A stretch of 64,000 nucleotides of DNA from Fastidiosipila sanguinis (GTDB taxonomy: Bacteria; Bacillota; Clostridia; Saccharofermentanales; Fastidiosipilaceae), in the NCBI RefSeq assembly GCF_002998295.1, contig NZ_CP027226.1:1054001-1118000 (forward strand), read 5' to 3'. Positions 35,296 through 44,066 of this stretch are shown in pieces. The translations under genes and the position numbers were made by a program. Position 1 is the stretch's first letter. Each line of letters starts with the position of its first letter. The notes under the pieces were generated by a model, which was given only the letters and a program-made list of their open reading frames with translations, was not told the origin of the DNA and searched no databases.

Positions 35296-36858
35296 CTATT
35301 CTTCTTCTGTGGTCTCCTCAGAATTTTCGGAGTCTTCTGCTTCTTCTTCTGTAATATTAACTTCTGTTAATTCACCTGAGAATAAAGCATTTAGTTTTGC
35401 TTGATCTGCAGGAGCTGCTGCATCAATAACACTACGTACTGATCCACCATCATAAATTGCTCCAACATATTCTCTAGCTAATTCAAATTTAGCAGCACGG
35501 AATGGACTATAGAATTCCATACGTTCTTGCTTGGTTGACCACTCGTATAACTCAGCATCTAGCTCAGTATTGAACCAACGTAGAGGAATATCATCTGTTG
35601 CTTCTTCTTTATAGTTTGGACTAATGAAGTCGTGATCTATTAAGTCCATGAACATTGTGAATACACCTTCTGGATCAGCTTTGTCTGAAACAGCATCTGA
35701 CATGTATTTACCTTGTCCATCAAAGACTGTAACTGCATAATTGTCACTTAAAGTCTTATAAGAATCACTTTGATCAGGAGTACCTACTGTTACATTTGAA
35801 CCCCATGGATATGGAACAAATCCGAAGTCAATCTTACCTGCTAGTCCTGAAGCTTGCCATGCAGCTCTATGTGTCATCGCAAGACCTACACCTTCATCAA
35901 ATGTTACTTGAGGTGTTGTCCATGCATCAGGTTGACCATCTTCAGTTAGGTTAGGATCCATTACAAGTCCACCTTGTTTTAGAGTACTAAGAACCTCTAA
36001 TGCTTCAATAACATTAGGATCTTGGTAATTAATTTTTTGATCTTTAAGGGAAACTAACTCTGTACCGTTTGCTGCTGGAGCAAATAAGAACCAGTAGTAT
36101 GGGTCAATAAAGAATGCACTTGTACCTTCAGGTAATTTGCTATTCAATTCTCTGACATACTCTACAAAATCGTCATAGCTCCAATGACCTGTAGCAAACA
36201 ATTCATTTGGTTCTTTTTCCATACCTGCTTGTTTAATCATTTCACGGTTATATAGAAGTCCTTCACCACCAACAGTTGTACCAATACCGTAATTCTTTCC
36301 TACCCAATCACCTAAGATGGAGTTCTCTGGTTTGGAAACATTACTAATCCATGAAGTAGCTTCTTCTAAAATATTGTTTGATGCTAATGTAGCAAAGAAG
36401 TGACCATATGAAACATCAAAAATATCTGCAATTGGATCACCAGCAACATGAGCTTTTACCATTTCATTAGGAATTTCGTAGTATTCTACATCTGGAAGTG
36501 CAGTGAATTCTAACTTAACATTATATTTATCTTCAATATATTTAATTTTAGCTTCACGTTCAGCTTTTTCGTAGTCTTCCAAATCTTTAGCGTCAGGGTT
36601 TTGTGCATCTAATGAGTTATAGCTTAGAACTTTAATTGTTGCTCCACCTAAGTCATGTGCTTCAAAAGCTGAGTACTCTTTGACAGGAGTTTCCTCCTCT
36701 TCACCTTCTTCGCTTGAAGCAACTTCACTAGAAGTACCTTCTGTAGTTTTATCTGTAGCATCATTTCCATTGTTATTGGTGCTACATGCAGCTAAAACAC
36801 TTGCTCCCATTAACAAAGATAATAAGAGAGCCGACAGTTTAATTTTGCGATTATTCAT
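35296..36858 (-). CDS. Extracellular solute-binding lipoprotein of a sugar ABC importer
   Basis: The binding protein has a lipoprotein signal ('LSALLLSLLMGASVLAAC') followed by a Thr/Ser/Glu-rich linker, and the domain 'ATIKVLSYNSLDAQNPDAKDL' through 'LYNREMIKQAGMEKEPNELFATGHWSYDDFVEYVREL'. The C-terminus is acidic. I set the start at 36858 (MNNRKIKL) because AGGAGG lies six bases upstream; the longest frame starts 12 codons earlier inside the leader without a site. It is the first gene of the dual-permease cluster. Confidence 0.88.
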   Translation of the reverse strand: MNNRKIKLSALLLSLLMGASVLAACSTNNNGNDATDKTTEGTSSEVASSEEGEEEETPVKEYSAFEAHDLGGATIKVLSYNSLDAQNPDAKDLEDYEKAEREAKIKYIEDKYNVKLEFTALPDVEYYEIPNEMVKAHVAGDPIADIFDVSYGHFFATLASNNILEEATSWISNVSKPENSILGDWVGKNYGIGTTVGGEGLLYNREMIKQAGMEKEPNELFATGHWSYDDFVEYVRELNSKLPEGTSAFFIDPYYWFLFAPAANGTELVSLKDQKINYQDPNVIEALEVLSTLKQGGLVMDPNLTEDGQPDAWTTPQVTFDEGVGLAMTHRAAWQASGLAGKIDFGFVPYPWGSNVTVGTPDQSDSYKTLSDNYAVTVFDGQGKYMSDAVSDKADPEGVFTMFMDLIDHDFISPNYKEEATDDIPLRWFNTELDAELYEWSTKQERMEFYSPFRAAKFELAREYVGAIYDGGSVRSVIDAAAPADQAKLNALFSGELTEVNITEEEAEDSENSEETTEEE

Positions 36859-36894
36859 TCTCATCCTCCTAATAATCTTTTTTGTACTATGCAA

Positions 36895-37186
36895 ATTCCC
36901 CCATAAAAAGTCTAATTGTGCATAGGCCTACCATCTTAAGTCATTTGAAATTTCATGAAAAATTTTCAGCGCAAATAAAATTCTTGCATAAAAAAATCAA
37001 GACTTGATGACAAGGTAACATAATTTTTCATAACATTCTATAATTTTTAACATTTTCTATTAAAGTTTACAATTTTTTTTGGTTATTTTACTCAAAATAT
37101 GTTACGCGCATTCAAATCCACAATATTTATTGTCTTTTCAAACAAAGCAATCTTTGAATATTTTTTTCGTCCTTGCAAAATACATA
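36895..37186. other. Long A+T-rich leader region upstream of the dual-permease cluster
   Basis: No gene is visible. The region holds several poly-A/T tracts and TTGTCA/TATGCA-like hexamers (near 36990-37020, minus strand) that could form the cluster promoter, but none is convincing. Two TGCATAG/TATGCAA-type words occur near 36893 and 36919. Confidence 0.4.
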
Positions 37187-37219
37187 CAAAAAAAGAGCTC
37201 GAATTAAATTCAAGCTCTT
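37187..37219 (-). terminator. Rho-independent terminator of the antiporter gene
   Basis: On the minus strand AGAGCTTGAATT and AATTCGAGCTCT form a 12-bp stem (one G-U), followed by TTTTTTTG. Confidence 0.85.
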
Positions 37220-37303
37220 CAATACTAATTTCCCTTATTTTGTTAAGATTTTATACGTATAAAACCTTCATATATGTACTTATACTCGATTTATATATAA
37301 ATA

Positions 37304-38572
37304 CTAGTTTTTCGCTTTATCGACTGCTTTCAAAATATTAACTCTATCTTTTTCTTCTGCTTCTATTTCGTTCACATTAGATTTCTCTAGAAGTTTCTTA
37401 TAACTCAGATCAATTGCCAATGCACCTAATGGAGCAGTTATTAAGATTCCCAAAACAGCAACAGACAAAACTAAGTTACCACAACTCAATCCCATACTTA
37501 GAGGTACAGAACCAATGGCTGCTTGGACTGTCGCTTTTGGTAAATATGCCAAAGCACAGAATAATTTTTCTTTCATATTTAAATTTGTTGTAACTAAGCT
37601 GACAAATACACCTACACATCTTATAACTAGAGCTATTAAGATAAGTAAGACTGCAGCAAAACCTGCTTCAGCAATATAGTTGATATCAACAGCAGCACCA
37701 ACTAATACAAACAGTATTATTTCTGCACCAACCCAAGTTTTACCAAACTTACTAATCAAGTGATCTACTGTGCTTCTCTTAGCAATAGTTCTCAAACCTA
37801 CAGCCATAGAAATTATAGCCAGCAATCCAGAGAAAGCAATTTTACCTTCAAGTGTTGATTCAATAGCCATTAATAAGAACGACACACCTAGTACTAATAA
37901 CATCTTCTGACTACTTCTGAATTCGTGTCCTAAGTCACGAGCTTTATTGAACACAAAATTCAAAACAAATGCAAACAATACGCCTGCCACTAAACCTGTA
38001 GCTATAGAAATCGGAATATCAAATAGTTGCAAATAGTTAACTTGACCACTCTTCTCCATTCCTGCAAAACAGGTGAACAAAACTATAGCAAAAATATCGT
38101 CTAGCGAAGAGCCTGCAATAATTAATTGGGGTACACTTCTCTGTACACCATAAGTTTCTTCAATCAATCTAACCATCTTTGGAACTACAATAGCAGGGGA
38201 AACTGCAGCCATGACACTACCCATTATTGCTCCCTCAAGAACTGTAACATTCAACAATAATGGCGCAAAAATTACAAATGCCAGAATTTCAAATGTAGCA
38301 GGAACAAACGCTAAAATTATTGAAGCTGTTCCTACTTTTTTCAAATCCTTTAAATCTAAAGATAATCCAGCTTGTAAAAGAATAATAACTAAGGCTATCT
38401 CTCTAAGCTCAGGTGATAATTGTAATAATTCACCTGAAATCAAATTCCAGACAAAAGGCCCTAACAAAACACCTGTCAATAATAAACCCATAATGTGAGG
38501 TATTTTCAATGTTCTACATAAAGTTGATAAAGCTATTCCTAATAAAAGTACTATTGCTAACGATGTTATCAT
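37304..38572 (-). CDS. Cation:proton antiporter (CPA family)
   Basis: The 422-residue protein has about 12 membrane helices in the Na+/H+ exchanger fold: 'LKIPHIMGLLLTGVLLGP' (helix 2), 'LLQAGLSLDLKDLKK' near 65-80, 'MAAVSPAIVVPKMV' near 142-155 and the twin acidic 'GSSLDDIFAIVLF' near 172-184 that carries the ion-binding Asp. It exchanges protons for Na+ or K+ across the membrane. There is no C-terminal TrkA-N domain, so it is unlike full KefB/C. It is monocistronic with its own terminator. Confidence 0.88.
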   Translation of the reverse strand: MITSLAIVLLLGIALSTLCRTLKIPHIMGLLLTGVLLGPFVWNLISGELLQLSPELREIALVIILLQAGLSLDLKDLKKVGTASIILAFVPATFEILAFVIFAPLLLNVTVLEGAIMGSVMAAVSPAIVVPKMVRLIEETYGVQRSVPQLIIAGSSLDDIFAIVLFTCFAGMEKSGQVNYLQLFDIPISIATGLVAGVLFAFVLNFVFNKARDLGHEFRSSQKMLLVLGVSFLLMAIESTLEGKIAFSGLLAIISMAVGLRTIAKRSTVDHLISKFGKTWVGAEIILFVLVGAAVDINYIAEAGFAAVLLILIALVIRCVGVFVSLVTTNLNMKEKLFCALAYLPKATVQAAIGSVPLSMGLSCGNLVLSVAVLGILITAPLGALAIDLSYKKLLEKSNVNEIEAEEKDRVNILKAVDKAKN

Positions 38573-38868
38573 GTTTCCTCTTTTCTAAATTGCAATGCAA
38601 TAAACATAAATATTTGGCAATAAGAAAAACTGATGGCACTCTGGTAAAACCTTTGAATTTCATCAAAACTTTTATTAGCTTCATACTTAAGTTTGAAATG
38701 CAATAGATAAAATTTATACGTTTTTCCTCATCAGTATACGCCTTTAGTTTTCTAATTCAAGGGAAAAATTTAATAATTTCGTTATGCAAAGCATTTCATA
38801 ATTTGGCAAAAGCATACCATTATGTTAATGAAATATATTTAAAATAATCAAATCATGGGAGGAATATC

Positions 38869-38934
38869 ATGGATCAAGCTGCAGACATACTATTTTTTAT
38901 ACTATCGATAATAATAATTCTTTATCTTAAATAG
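38869..38934 (+). pseudogene. Frameshifted second copy of the small hydrophobic peptide gene
   Basis: After GGGAGG the frame reads MDQAADILFFILSIIIILYL and stops at 38934, aligning with DQVADILFF of the copy at 14578. In another frame the sequence from 38931 to 38978 continues as IVIIVQLVKNIKLNK, matching the tail of copy 1, so about five extra bases caused a frameshift. It could still make a 21-residue peptide. The spacer to the next sugar gene is also related between the two loci. Confidence 0.65.
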
Positions 38935-39033
38935 TAATAATAGTTCAACTCGTTAAAAATATTAAGTTAAATAAGTAACTTACGATATTAAATTGTAAAA
39001 ATTACAGTCAATTTCTAATTTAACAACAATCTA

Positions 39034-39054
39034 TTCATTCACTGAGTTAACAAA
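39034..39054 (+). promoter_or_regulatory. Upstream ROK-type operator candidate for the GH32 operon
   Basis: Arms TTCATTCACT and AGTTAACAAA flank a central G; they match the better site at 39140 in 7 and 8 of 10 positions. Centre-to-centre spacing is 106 bases, about ten helical turns. Part of the similarity might come from the duplicated small-peptide locus. Confidence 0.4.
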
Positions 39055-39112
39055 TAGATGACTATATTTATGTTATCGACAAATAAAAGCTACACAAACA
39101 CTTATTTTAAGG

Positions 39113-39118
39113 TATAAT
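39113..39118 (+). promoter_or_regulatory. -10 element of the GH32-fructokinase operon
   Basis: TATAAT in AAGGTATAATAG, with a weak TACACA as possible -35 sixteen bases upstream. The ROK-type palindrome begins 21 bases downstream. Confidence 0.6.
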
Positions 39119-39139
39119 AGAAGTAATTTAATTATTCTA

Positions 39140-39160
39140 TTAGTTAACTGAGTTAATTAA
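39140..39160 (+). promoter_or_regulatory. ROK-type operator in the GH32 leader
   Basis: Arms TTAGTTAACT and AGTTAATTAA flank a central G and are complementary at 9 of 10 positions. It lies between the -10 and the ribosome site. Related palindromes lie at 50004 and 50120 beside the ROK regulator gene. Confidence 0.65.
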
Positions 39161-39177
39161 TAAGCAAAGGAGTTTAT

Positions 39178-40617
39178 ATGATTGAAAATAATTGGCCAAG
39201 CTATCATATTACTGCTTGGAAAAACTGGATAAATGATCCTAACGGTTTAGTTTATTATCAAGGAAAGTATCATGTTTTTTATCAACATCATCCATATGAA
39301 CATAAATGGGGGCCAATGCATTGGGGACATGTAATCAGTGATGACTTATATCATTGGGAACACTTACCTATAGCATTATATCCTGATGAGAACGGTACCT
39401 GTTTTTCTGGTTCAGCAATAGTTGATCATGATAATGTAAGTGGTTTAGGAAAAGATGGTATTGCCCCACTTCTCTTATTCTACACAGCTGATCTTAATGG
39501 AGAATCCGAAAGTCAATGTATAGCGTATACTTTGGATGGGATAAACTTCGAGAAATACGAAGGCAATCCTATTTTAGAGCATAGTGAGTACAGAGATTTT
39601 CGTGATCCAAAAGTATTTTATTATGAACCAGATAATGCGTGGAAAATGATTATTTCAGTCTTTGATCACATTGAGATTTTTGAATCTACCAACTTACTTG
39701 ACTGGAATTTAATTAACACATTTTCAACTGAATCTGTTATCAACGGAGTTTGGGAGTGTCCAGACCTCTTCCCTCTACAATTTAACGATGAGACTTACTG
39801 GGTATTAATACTGTCTGTTGGTCCAAAACCTGGAGAAGGCAGCACAAGAACTCAATATTTTATTGGTGATTTTGATGGTAAAAACTTCACACTATTAGAG
39901 TCTAGTAATAGCATTCGTTTTATTGATTCAGGTCTAGATAATTATGCTATAACAAGTTTCTCAGAGACAGAAGAAAGAATAATGATCACTTGGGCTCAAA
40001 ATGGATATTATGCTCCTGCAACTCCAAAATATGGTTACTGCGGACAACTTAGTGCACCTAGACTGCCATTCTTATTCGAGGATATTTCAGGTAATTTAAG
40101 TCTTGGTTTCAGACCGGTCGACTTGCCTGAAACAATAAATTCAAGTGAATTAAAAACACATTCTTCAGAAGGCAAGATGTATGCTGAATTAAGTAATAAA
40201 CCTTTATTAATTGAATTCGGTCTTGATTCAGATGCTAATTTCGAACTTGAATTGTATAATGATAGTGGTGAAACTCTTAGCTTCAGTAAAGAAGGTACTG
40301 AATTAATTTTAGATAGATCAAAAGCTTTAGGAAATATTGATCACGAGGCATTCCAAGAAGACTTTTTCAAGATTCATAAAGCCGAACAAAAACTAAATGA
40401 ACCTAGCAATTATTTTATTTTCTTAGACAGCCATCTATTAGAGATATATGCTGAAAATGGTACAAATGTTTTCACAAGCACAATCTACCCAAAATCTCCA
40501 CTTGATAAGGCTAAGATTTCAGAAAGTACAAAAGCTAAGTTCATTGAATTAGATACATTTAAACCTGCAATATCTGTTGAAAATTTAGCAAAAATGAATT
40601 TAAAAGAGGATGAGTAA
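39178..40617 (+). CDS. GH32 beta-fructofuranosidase (sucrose/sucrose-6-P hydrolase)
   Basis: The 479-residue cytoplasmic enzyme has the five-bladed GH32 propeller motifs: WINDPNG (17-23, nucleophile Asp20), 'FSGSAIVD' near 80, 'FRDPKVF' near 141-147 and 'WECPDLF' near 193-199 with the acid/base Glu. A C-terminal beta sandwich follows. It releases fructose from sucrose, sucrose-6-phosphate or short fructans. Fructokinase follows after one base. No sucrose transporter adjoins; sucrose may come from raffinose via the nearby alpha-galactosidase. AAAGGAG precedes the ATG. Confidence 0.93.
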   Translation: MIENNWPSYHITAWKNWINDPNGLVYYQGKYHVFYQHHPYEHKWGPMHWGHVISDDLYHWEHLPIALYPDENGTCFSGSAIVDHDNVSGLGKDGIAPLLLFYTADLNGESESQCIAYTLDGINFEKYEGNPILEHSEYRDFRDPKVFYYEPDNAWKMIISVFDHIEIFESTNLLDWNLINTFSTESVINGVWECPDLFPLQFNDETYWVLILSVGPKPGEGSTRTQYFIGDFDGKNFTLLESSNSIRFIDSGLDNYAITSFSETEERIMITWAQNGYYAPATPKYGYCGQLSAPRLPFLFEDISGNLSLGFRPVDLPETINSSELKTHSSEGKMYAELSNKPLLIEFGLDSDANFELELYNDSGETLSFSKEGTELILDRSKALGNIDHEAFQEDFFKIHKAEQKLNEPSNYFIFLDSHLLEIYAENGTNVFTSTIYPKSPLDKAKISESTKAKFIELDTFKPAISVENLAKMNLKEDE

Positions 40618-40618
40618 G

Positions 40619-41641
40619 ATGTCAAAAAAATATGATTTAATAACTTTAGGTGAGTTACTTATTGATTTTACAATATCAAATGAAATCAAAGAAAATGCAA
40701 ACCCTGAAACTGAAATTTATGCAGCCAACCCTGGTGGTGCTCCTGCAAACGTAGTTGCCTGTGCTCAGAAACTAGGATTAAGCACAGCTTTTATAGGATC
40801 TGTGGGTGCTGATCATTTTGGTGAAGTTCTTATTAATACACTTCAAACAATAAATATTGATACTTTTTTAATACAAAAGACTGAAGAAGCATTCACTACC
40901 CTAGCTTTTGTATCATTGGACCAAAACGGTGATCGAGAGTTTAGCTTTGCAAGAAAACCTGGTGCAGATATGTTTATTAGCCTTAACGAAGATAGCAAAA
41001 ATGCATTATCTAATACTAATTTCTTCCATTTTGGCAGCATTTCTCTAATCACTGAGCAAAGTCGTGAAGCAACTAAACTTGCTGTAAAAACAGCTAAAGA
41101 TAATGGTGCTGTAATTAGTTTTGATCCAAATATAAGATTGGATCTCTGGGATAGTCAGAAAAATCTTCTAGACCAAGTTCATTGGGGTTTAAAAAATGCA
41201 GATATAATTAAATTAAGCGATGACGATCTAAATTGTCTAACTGATATACTTCCAGAAAATTTCATAAGAGATCTCTTTAGTCATACTGATATTAAGTTGA
41301 TACTCTATACCTCAGGTAAAGAAGGCTCTAAAGCTTACTATTACGATCAAGTAACAAATGACTTACGTTTCGTTTTCAGAAAAAATGAATTTGAGATTAA
41401 CGCTGTTGATACAACTGGAGCTGGAGATATTTTTACTGGTGCGTTCTTAAGCAGTTTAAACTTAGACCAATATAATAAAACTACTAACAGAGAAAACTTC
41501 CAAGAGTGGATTCTAGACTTCAAGGACCTGGAAAACCACCTCGATTTCGCAAATAAATTTGCTGGGTTATCAACTCTAAAACACGGTGGAATTCCAAGTA
41601 TTCCAAGTAGTGAGGAGTTTAATGAGTTTTATAATGTTTAA
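40619..41641 (+). CDS. PfkB-family fructokinase
   Basis: The 340-residue ribokinase-fold kinase has 'GELLIDF' at the start, 'NPGGAPANVVACAQKLG' near 40 and the ATP/anion-hole motif 'DTTGAGDIFTGAFL' near 264. It phosphorylates fructose to fructose-6-phosphate, completing the GH32 pathway. I choose the ATG at 40619 because AGAGG lies nine bases upstream; the in-frame ATG at 40610 abuts that site and overlaps the GH32 stop. A perfect 18-bp terminator follows. Confidence 0.92.
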   Translation: MSKKYDLITLGELLIDFTISNEIKENANPETEIYAANPGGAPANVVACAQKLGLSTAFIGSVGADHFGEVLINTLQTINIDTFLIQKTEEAFTTLAFVSLDQNGDREFSFARKPGADMFISLNEDSKNALSNTNFFHFGSISLITEQSREATKLAVKTAKDNGAVISFDPNIRLDLWDSQKNLLDQVHWGLKNADIIKLSDDDLNCLTDILPENFIRDLFSHTDIKLILYTSGKEGSKAYYYDQVTNDLRFVFRKNEFEINAVDTTGAGDIFTGAFLSSLNLDQYNKTTNRENFQEWILDFKDLENHLDFANKFAGLSTLKHGGIPSIPSSEEFNEFYNV

Positions 41642-41692
41642 AATTGATATTTTAGGTTTCTCTAAAAACTAACATTATAATTTACAACATTA

Positions 41693-41730
41693 AATAACGG
41701 CTTGAAGATTAAAATCTTCAAGCCGTTATT
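41693..41730. terminator. Bidirectional terminator between fructokinase and alpha-galactosidase
   Basis: AATAACGGCTTGAAGATT and its exact complement form an 18-bp inverted repeat with only two bases between. It ends both convergent operons, with TTATT on each exit side rather than a long T-run. Confidence 0.85.
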
Positions 41731-41755
41731 AATCTCATATATTTAGCAGCATCAA

Positions 41756-43993
41756 TTACATCTTTTCTGCTACGTACCAAACTGCATCATAATTTCTACT
41801 TGCTTGTTCAATCTTTAACCCAGCTGTTTCTAGATCAGCAGCTTTATACTCTCCTAGAACTTGTCTACCTTCTCCATTATATAAAGTTAGTTTGTAGGTC
41901 GCGTTTCTATCTAAGCCTTGCCATCTAATTAACTTTGGCAGTCTGCCTGTCATTAAATCCTTATAAACAACTACTAAGATAGCATTGTTTTTGCTCTTAT
42001 CTACCATCTCCCACGCAGTTATGTATTTATCCTCATACGGATCAATAATTCTGTAATAATCACCCTTTTGAACTGTTTCCCAGTATTCGTTATAAAAACT
42101 AATAAACTTCTTGGTAAATTCTTGCTCCGCCTCAGTGAGAGTATTCAGATCTAGCTCATAACCAAATGCACCCTGCAATGCTGTAGCAGCTCTTGTACTA
42201 ATTGGCACAACTCTCTGGTTCTGGTGATTAGGAACAGCAGAAACATGTGCAGAAATAGTTGATAAAGGATAGAAGAATGAAGTTCCATGTTGAATTCTAG
42301 TTCTATCTATTGCATCAGTATTATCACTTGTCCATATCTGAGGTGTATAGTACAACATACCTAGGTCAAATCTTCCACCACCACCACTGCAGCCTTCAAC
42401 CAATAAATCAGGATAGTTATCCAATAAATGCTGGAATACACGGTATACACCAAGTACATATCGATGTGACACCTCTCCCTGTCTATCTGCTGGTAATACC
42501 GCACTATATAAATCAAATAATGATCTATTCATATCCCATTTCAAATATGAAATATTACCTGATTGAAGTACATTATCTAATGCCTCTATAGCAAAATCTT
42601 GCACATCTTTTCTACTAAAATCTAACACCAACTGTGTTCTCGCACGCACTGGGGACTTTCCTGGTATCGCTAATGCCCACTCAGGATGTGTTCTGTACAA
42701 ATCACTATCCTCATTAACCATCTCTGGTTCCATCCAAATACCAAAATCTAAACCAAGTTCATTAACCTCTTTAGCCAAATCTCCTAAAGTACCACCTAGT
42801 TTAGCTTCATTAGGGATCCAGTCACCTAGACCTGATATATCTAAATCACGCTTGCCAAACCAACCATCATCTAAGACAAAAAGATCAAAGTTCAATTCTT
42901 TAGCTTTTCTTACAATCTCTAGAATTTTATCTTTAGTAAAATCAAAGTATGTAGCTTCCCAGTTGTTTACTAATACAGGTCTACGTTTGTTAACCCAATT
43001 ACTCTTGATTAAGTTGTTATTTACAGCATTATGTAAGTTCCTGCTTAGTTCACCTCTACCATTACTGCTATATGAAAGAGCTAATTCTGGAGTTTCAAAA
43101 CTTTCTCCTGCTTTTAGCTTCCAGTTAAAGTTACTATCATCTATACCTGCGACTACTCTTATCTGTCCAAGCTGATCTTTTTCGCAAGATATATTAAATC
43201 CACCACTATAAACCAAACTGATACCATAGGCTTCACCAACAAGCTCTGTAGTATCTTTACCCTGAAGTATTATACTTGGGTTGTGCTGATGACTTGATGT
43301 ACCTCTAGTACTTCTCACTTGGAAAATATTTCTACCTAGCTCAGTAATCTCTGCGTTTCTCTCACCTGTGTGTTGTCCTGGTAAATGCAAAACTTCGAAA
43401 TCAGAATATACAAAGTCAAGGGCAGCAGAAGCAAAGTTCTTAATAAAAACGGTTTCACTAGTTTCATTAATCAACTTTGCTGATCTAGTAATTAAATCAA
43501 ACTCTGGAAATACTGAATAATATAATTCTAATTTTAATTCAGAAAATCTGTCCTTAAGAGTTATTACTAATGTTTCTGCTTCATTATCTTCACGACTCCA
43601 AAAGTGAGGTTGACCTTCTAAATTATACTTTCCTGAGTAAAACTCATGCGAAGAATATCTAAAATCTGTCCCTCTAGTGCCATTTTCCCAAAGTACGTCC
43701 AAAGCATTAATTCTAAAATCACCAGTTCCATATTGAGGAAACTCCTGAGGTAAGGTATCAAATGAATAAGTCTTGTCAGTACTCCTATCTCCAGGATTAC
43801 CTGAAAACCCTACATCCATGTGAGTGAAAATATAAGAATAATCTGAACCTACTGTTTTCTCTCCATACCATGTATGTAACAAAGACTTATTTTCATCTAC
43901 TTTCATTTGATAAGTACTTTTATTCGAATTAATAGTGAAGGTATTATCCTTGTCATTATAAATTATGTATTTAGAATTGTTTAATAATTGCAT
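41756..43993 (-). CDS. GH36 alpha-galactosidase
   Basis: The 745-residue enzyme has the full GH36 layout: N-terminal beta-supersandwich, (beta/alpha)8 barrel with 'FVLDDGWFGKRD' near 375, nucleophile Asp in 'KWDMNRSL' near 484, 'EGCSGGGGRFDLGML' near 530, acid/base Asp in 'TSDNTDAIDRTRIQHG' near 556, and a C-terminal beta domain. It removes alpha-1,6-galactose from raffinose, stachyose and melibiose. No signal peptide. It is the last gene of the msm-type operon, after sucrose phosphorylase. AAGGAG precedes the ATG. Confidence 0.94.
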   Translation of the reverse strand: MQLLNNSKYIIYNDKDNTFTINSNKSTYQMKVDENKSLLHTWYGEKTVGSDYSYIFTHMDVGFSGNPGDRSTDKTYSFDTLPQEFPQYGTGDFRINALDVLWENGTRGTDFRYSSHEFYSGKYNLEGQPHFWSREDNEAETLVITLKDRFSELKLELYYSVFPEFDLITRSAKLINETSETVFIKNFASAALDFVYSDFEVLHLPGQHTGERNAEITELGRNIFQVRSTRGTSSHQHNPSIILQGKDTTELVGEAYGISLVYSGGFNISCEKDQLGQIRVVAGIDDSNFNWKLKAGESFETPELALSYSSNGRGELSRNLHNAVNNNLIKSNWVNKRRPVLVNNWEATYFDFTKDKILEIVRKAKELNFDLFVLDDGWFGKRDLDISGLGDWIPNEAKLGGTLGDLAKEVNELGLDFGIWMEPEMVNEDSDLYRTHPEWALAIPGKSPVRARTQLVLDFSRKDVQDFAIEALDNVLQSGNISYLKWDMNRSLFDLYSAVLPADRQGEVSHRYVLGVYRVFQHLLDNYPDLLVEGCSGGGGRFDLGMLYYTPQIWTSDNTDAIDRTRIQHGTSFFYPLSTISAHVSAVPNHQNQRVVPISTRAATALQGAFGYELDLNTLTEAEQEFTKKFISFYNEYWETVQKGDYYRIIDPYEDKYITAWEMVDKSKNNAILVVVYKDLMTGRLPKLIRWQGLDRNATYKLTLYNGEGRQVLGEYKAADLETAGLKIEQASRNYDAVWYVAEKM

Positions 43994-44066
43994 TTTATCT
44001 CCTTAATCTAAAATTAGGGACAATGATTTACTCAATCATCATCCCTATAAAAATCAAATATTTTAG

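Noticed and set aside
38509-38706. 65-residue plus-strand frame over the antiporter start
   Set aside because: Antisense to the antiporter N-terminus, without a ribosome site.
42310-43175. Open frames antisense to the alpha-galactosidase
   Set aside because: Shadows of the GH36 coding strand with no start signals.
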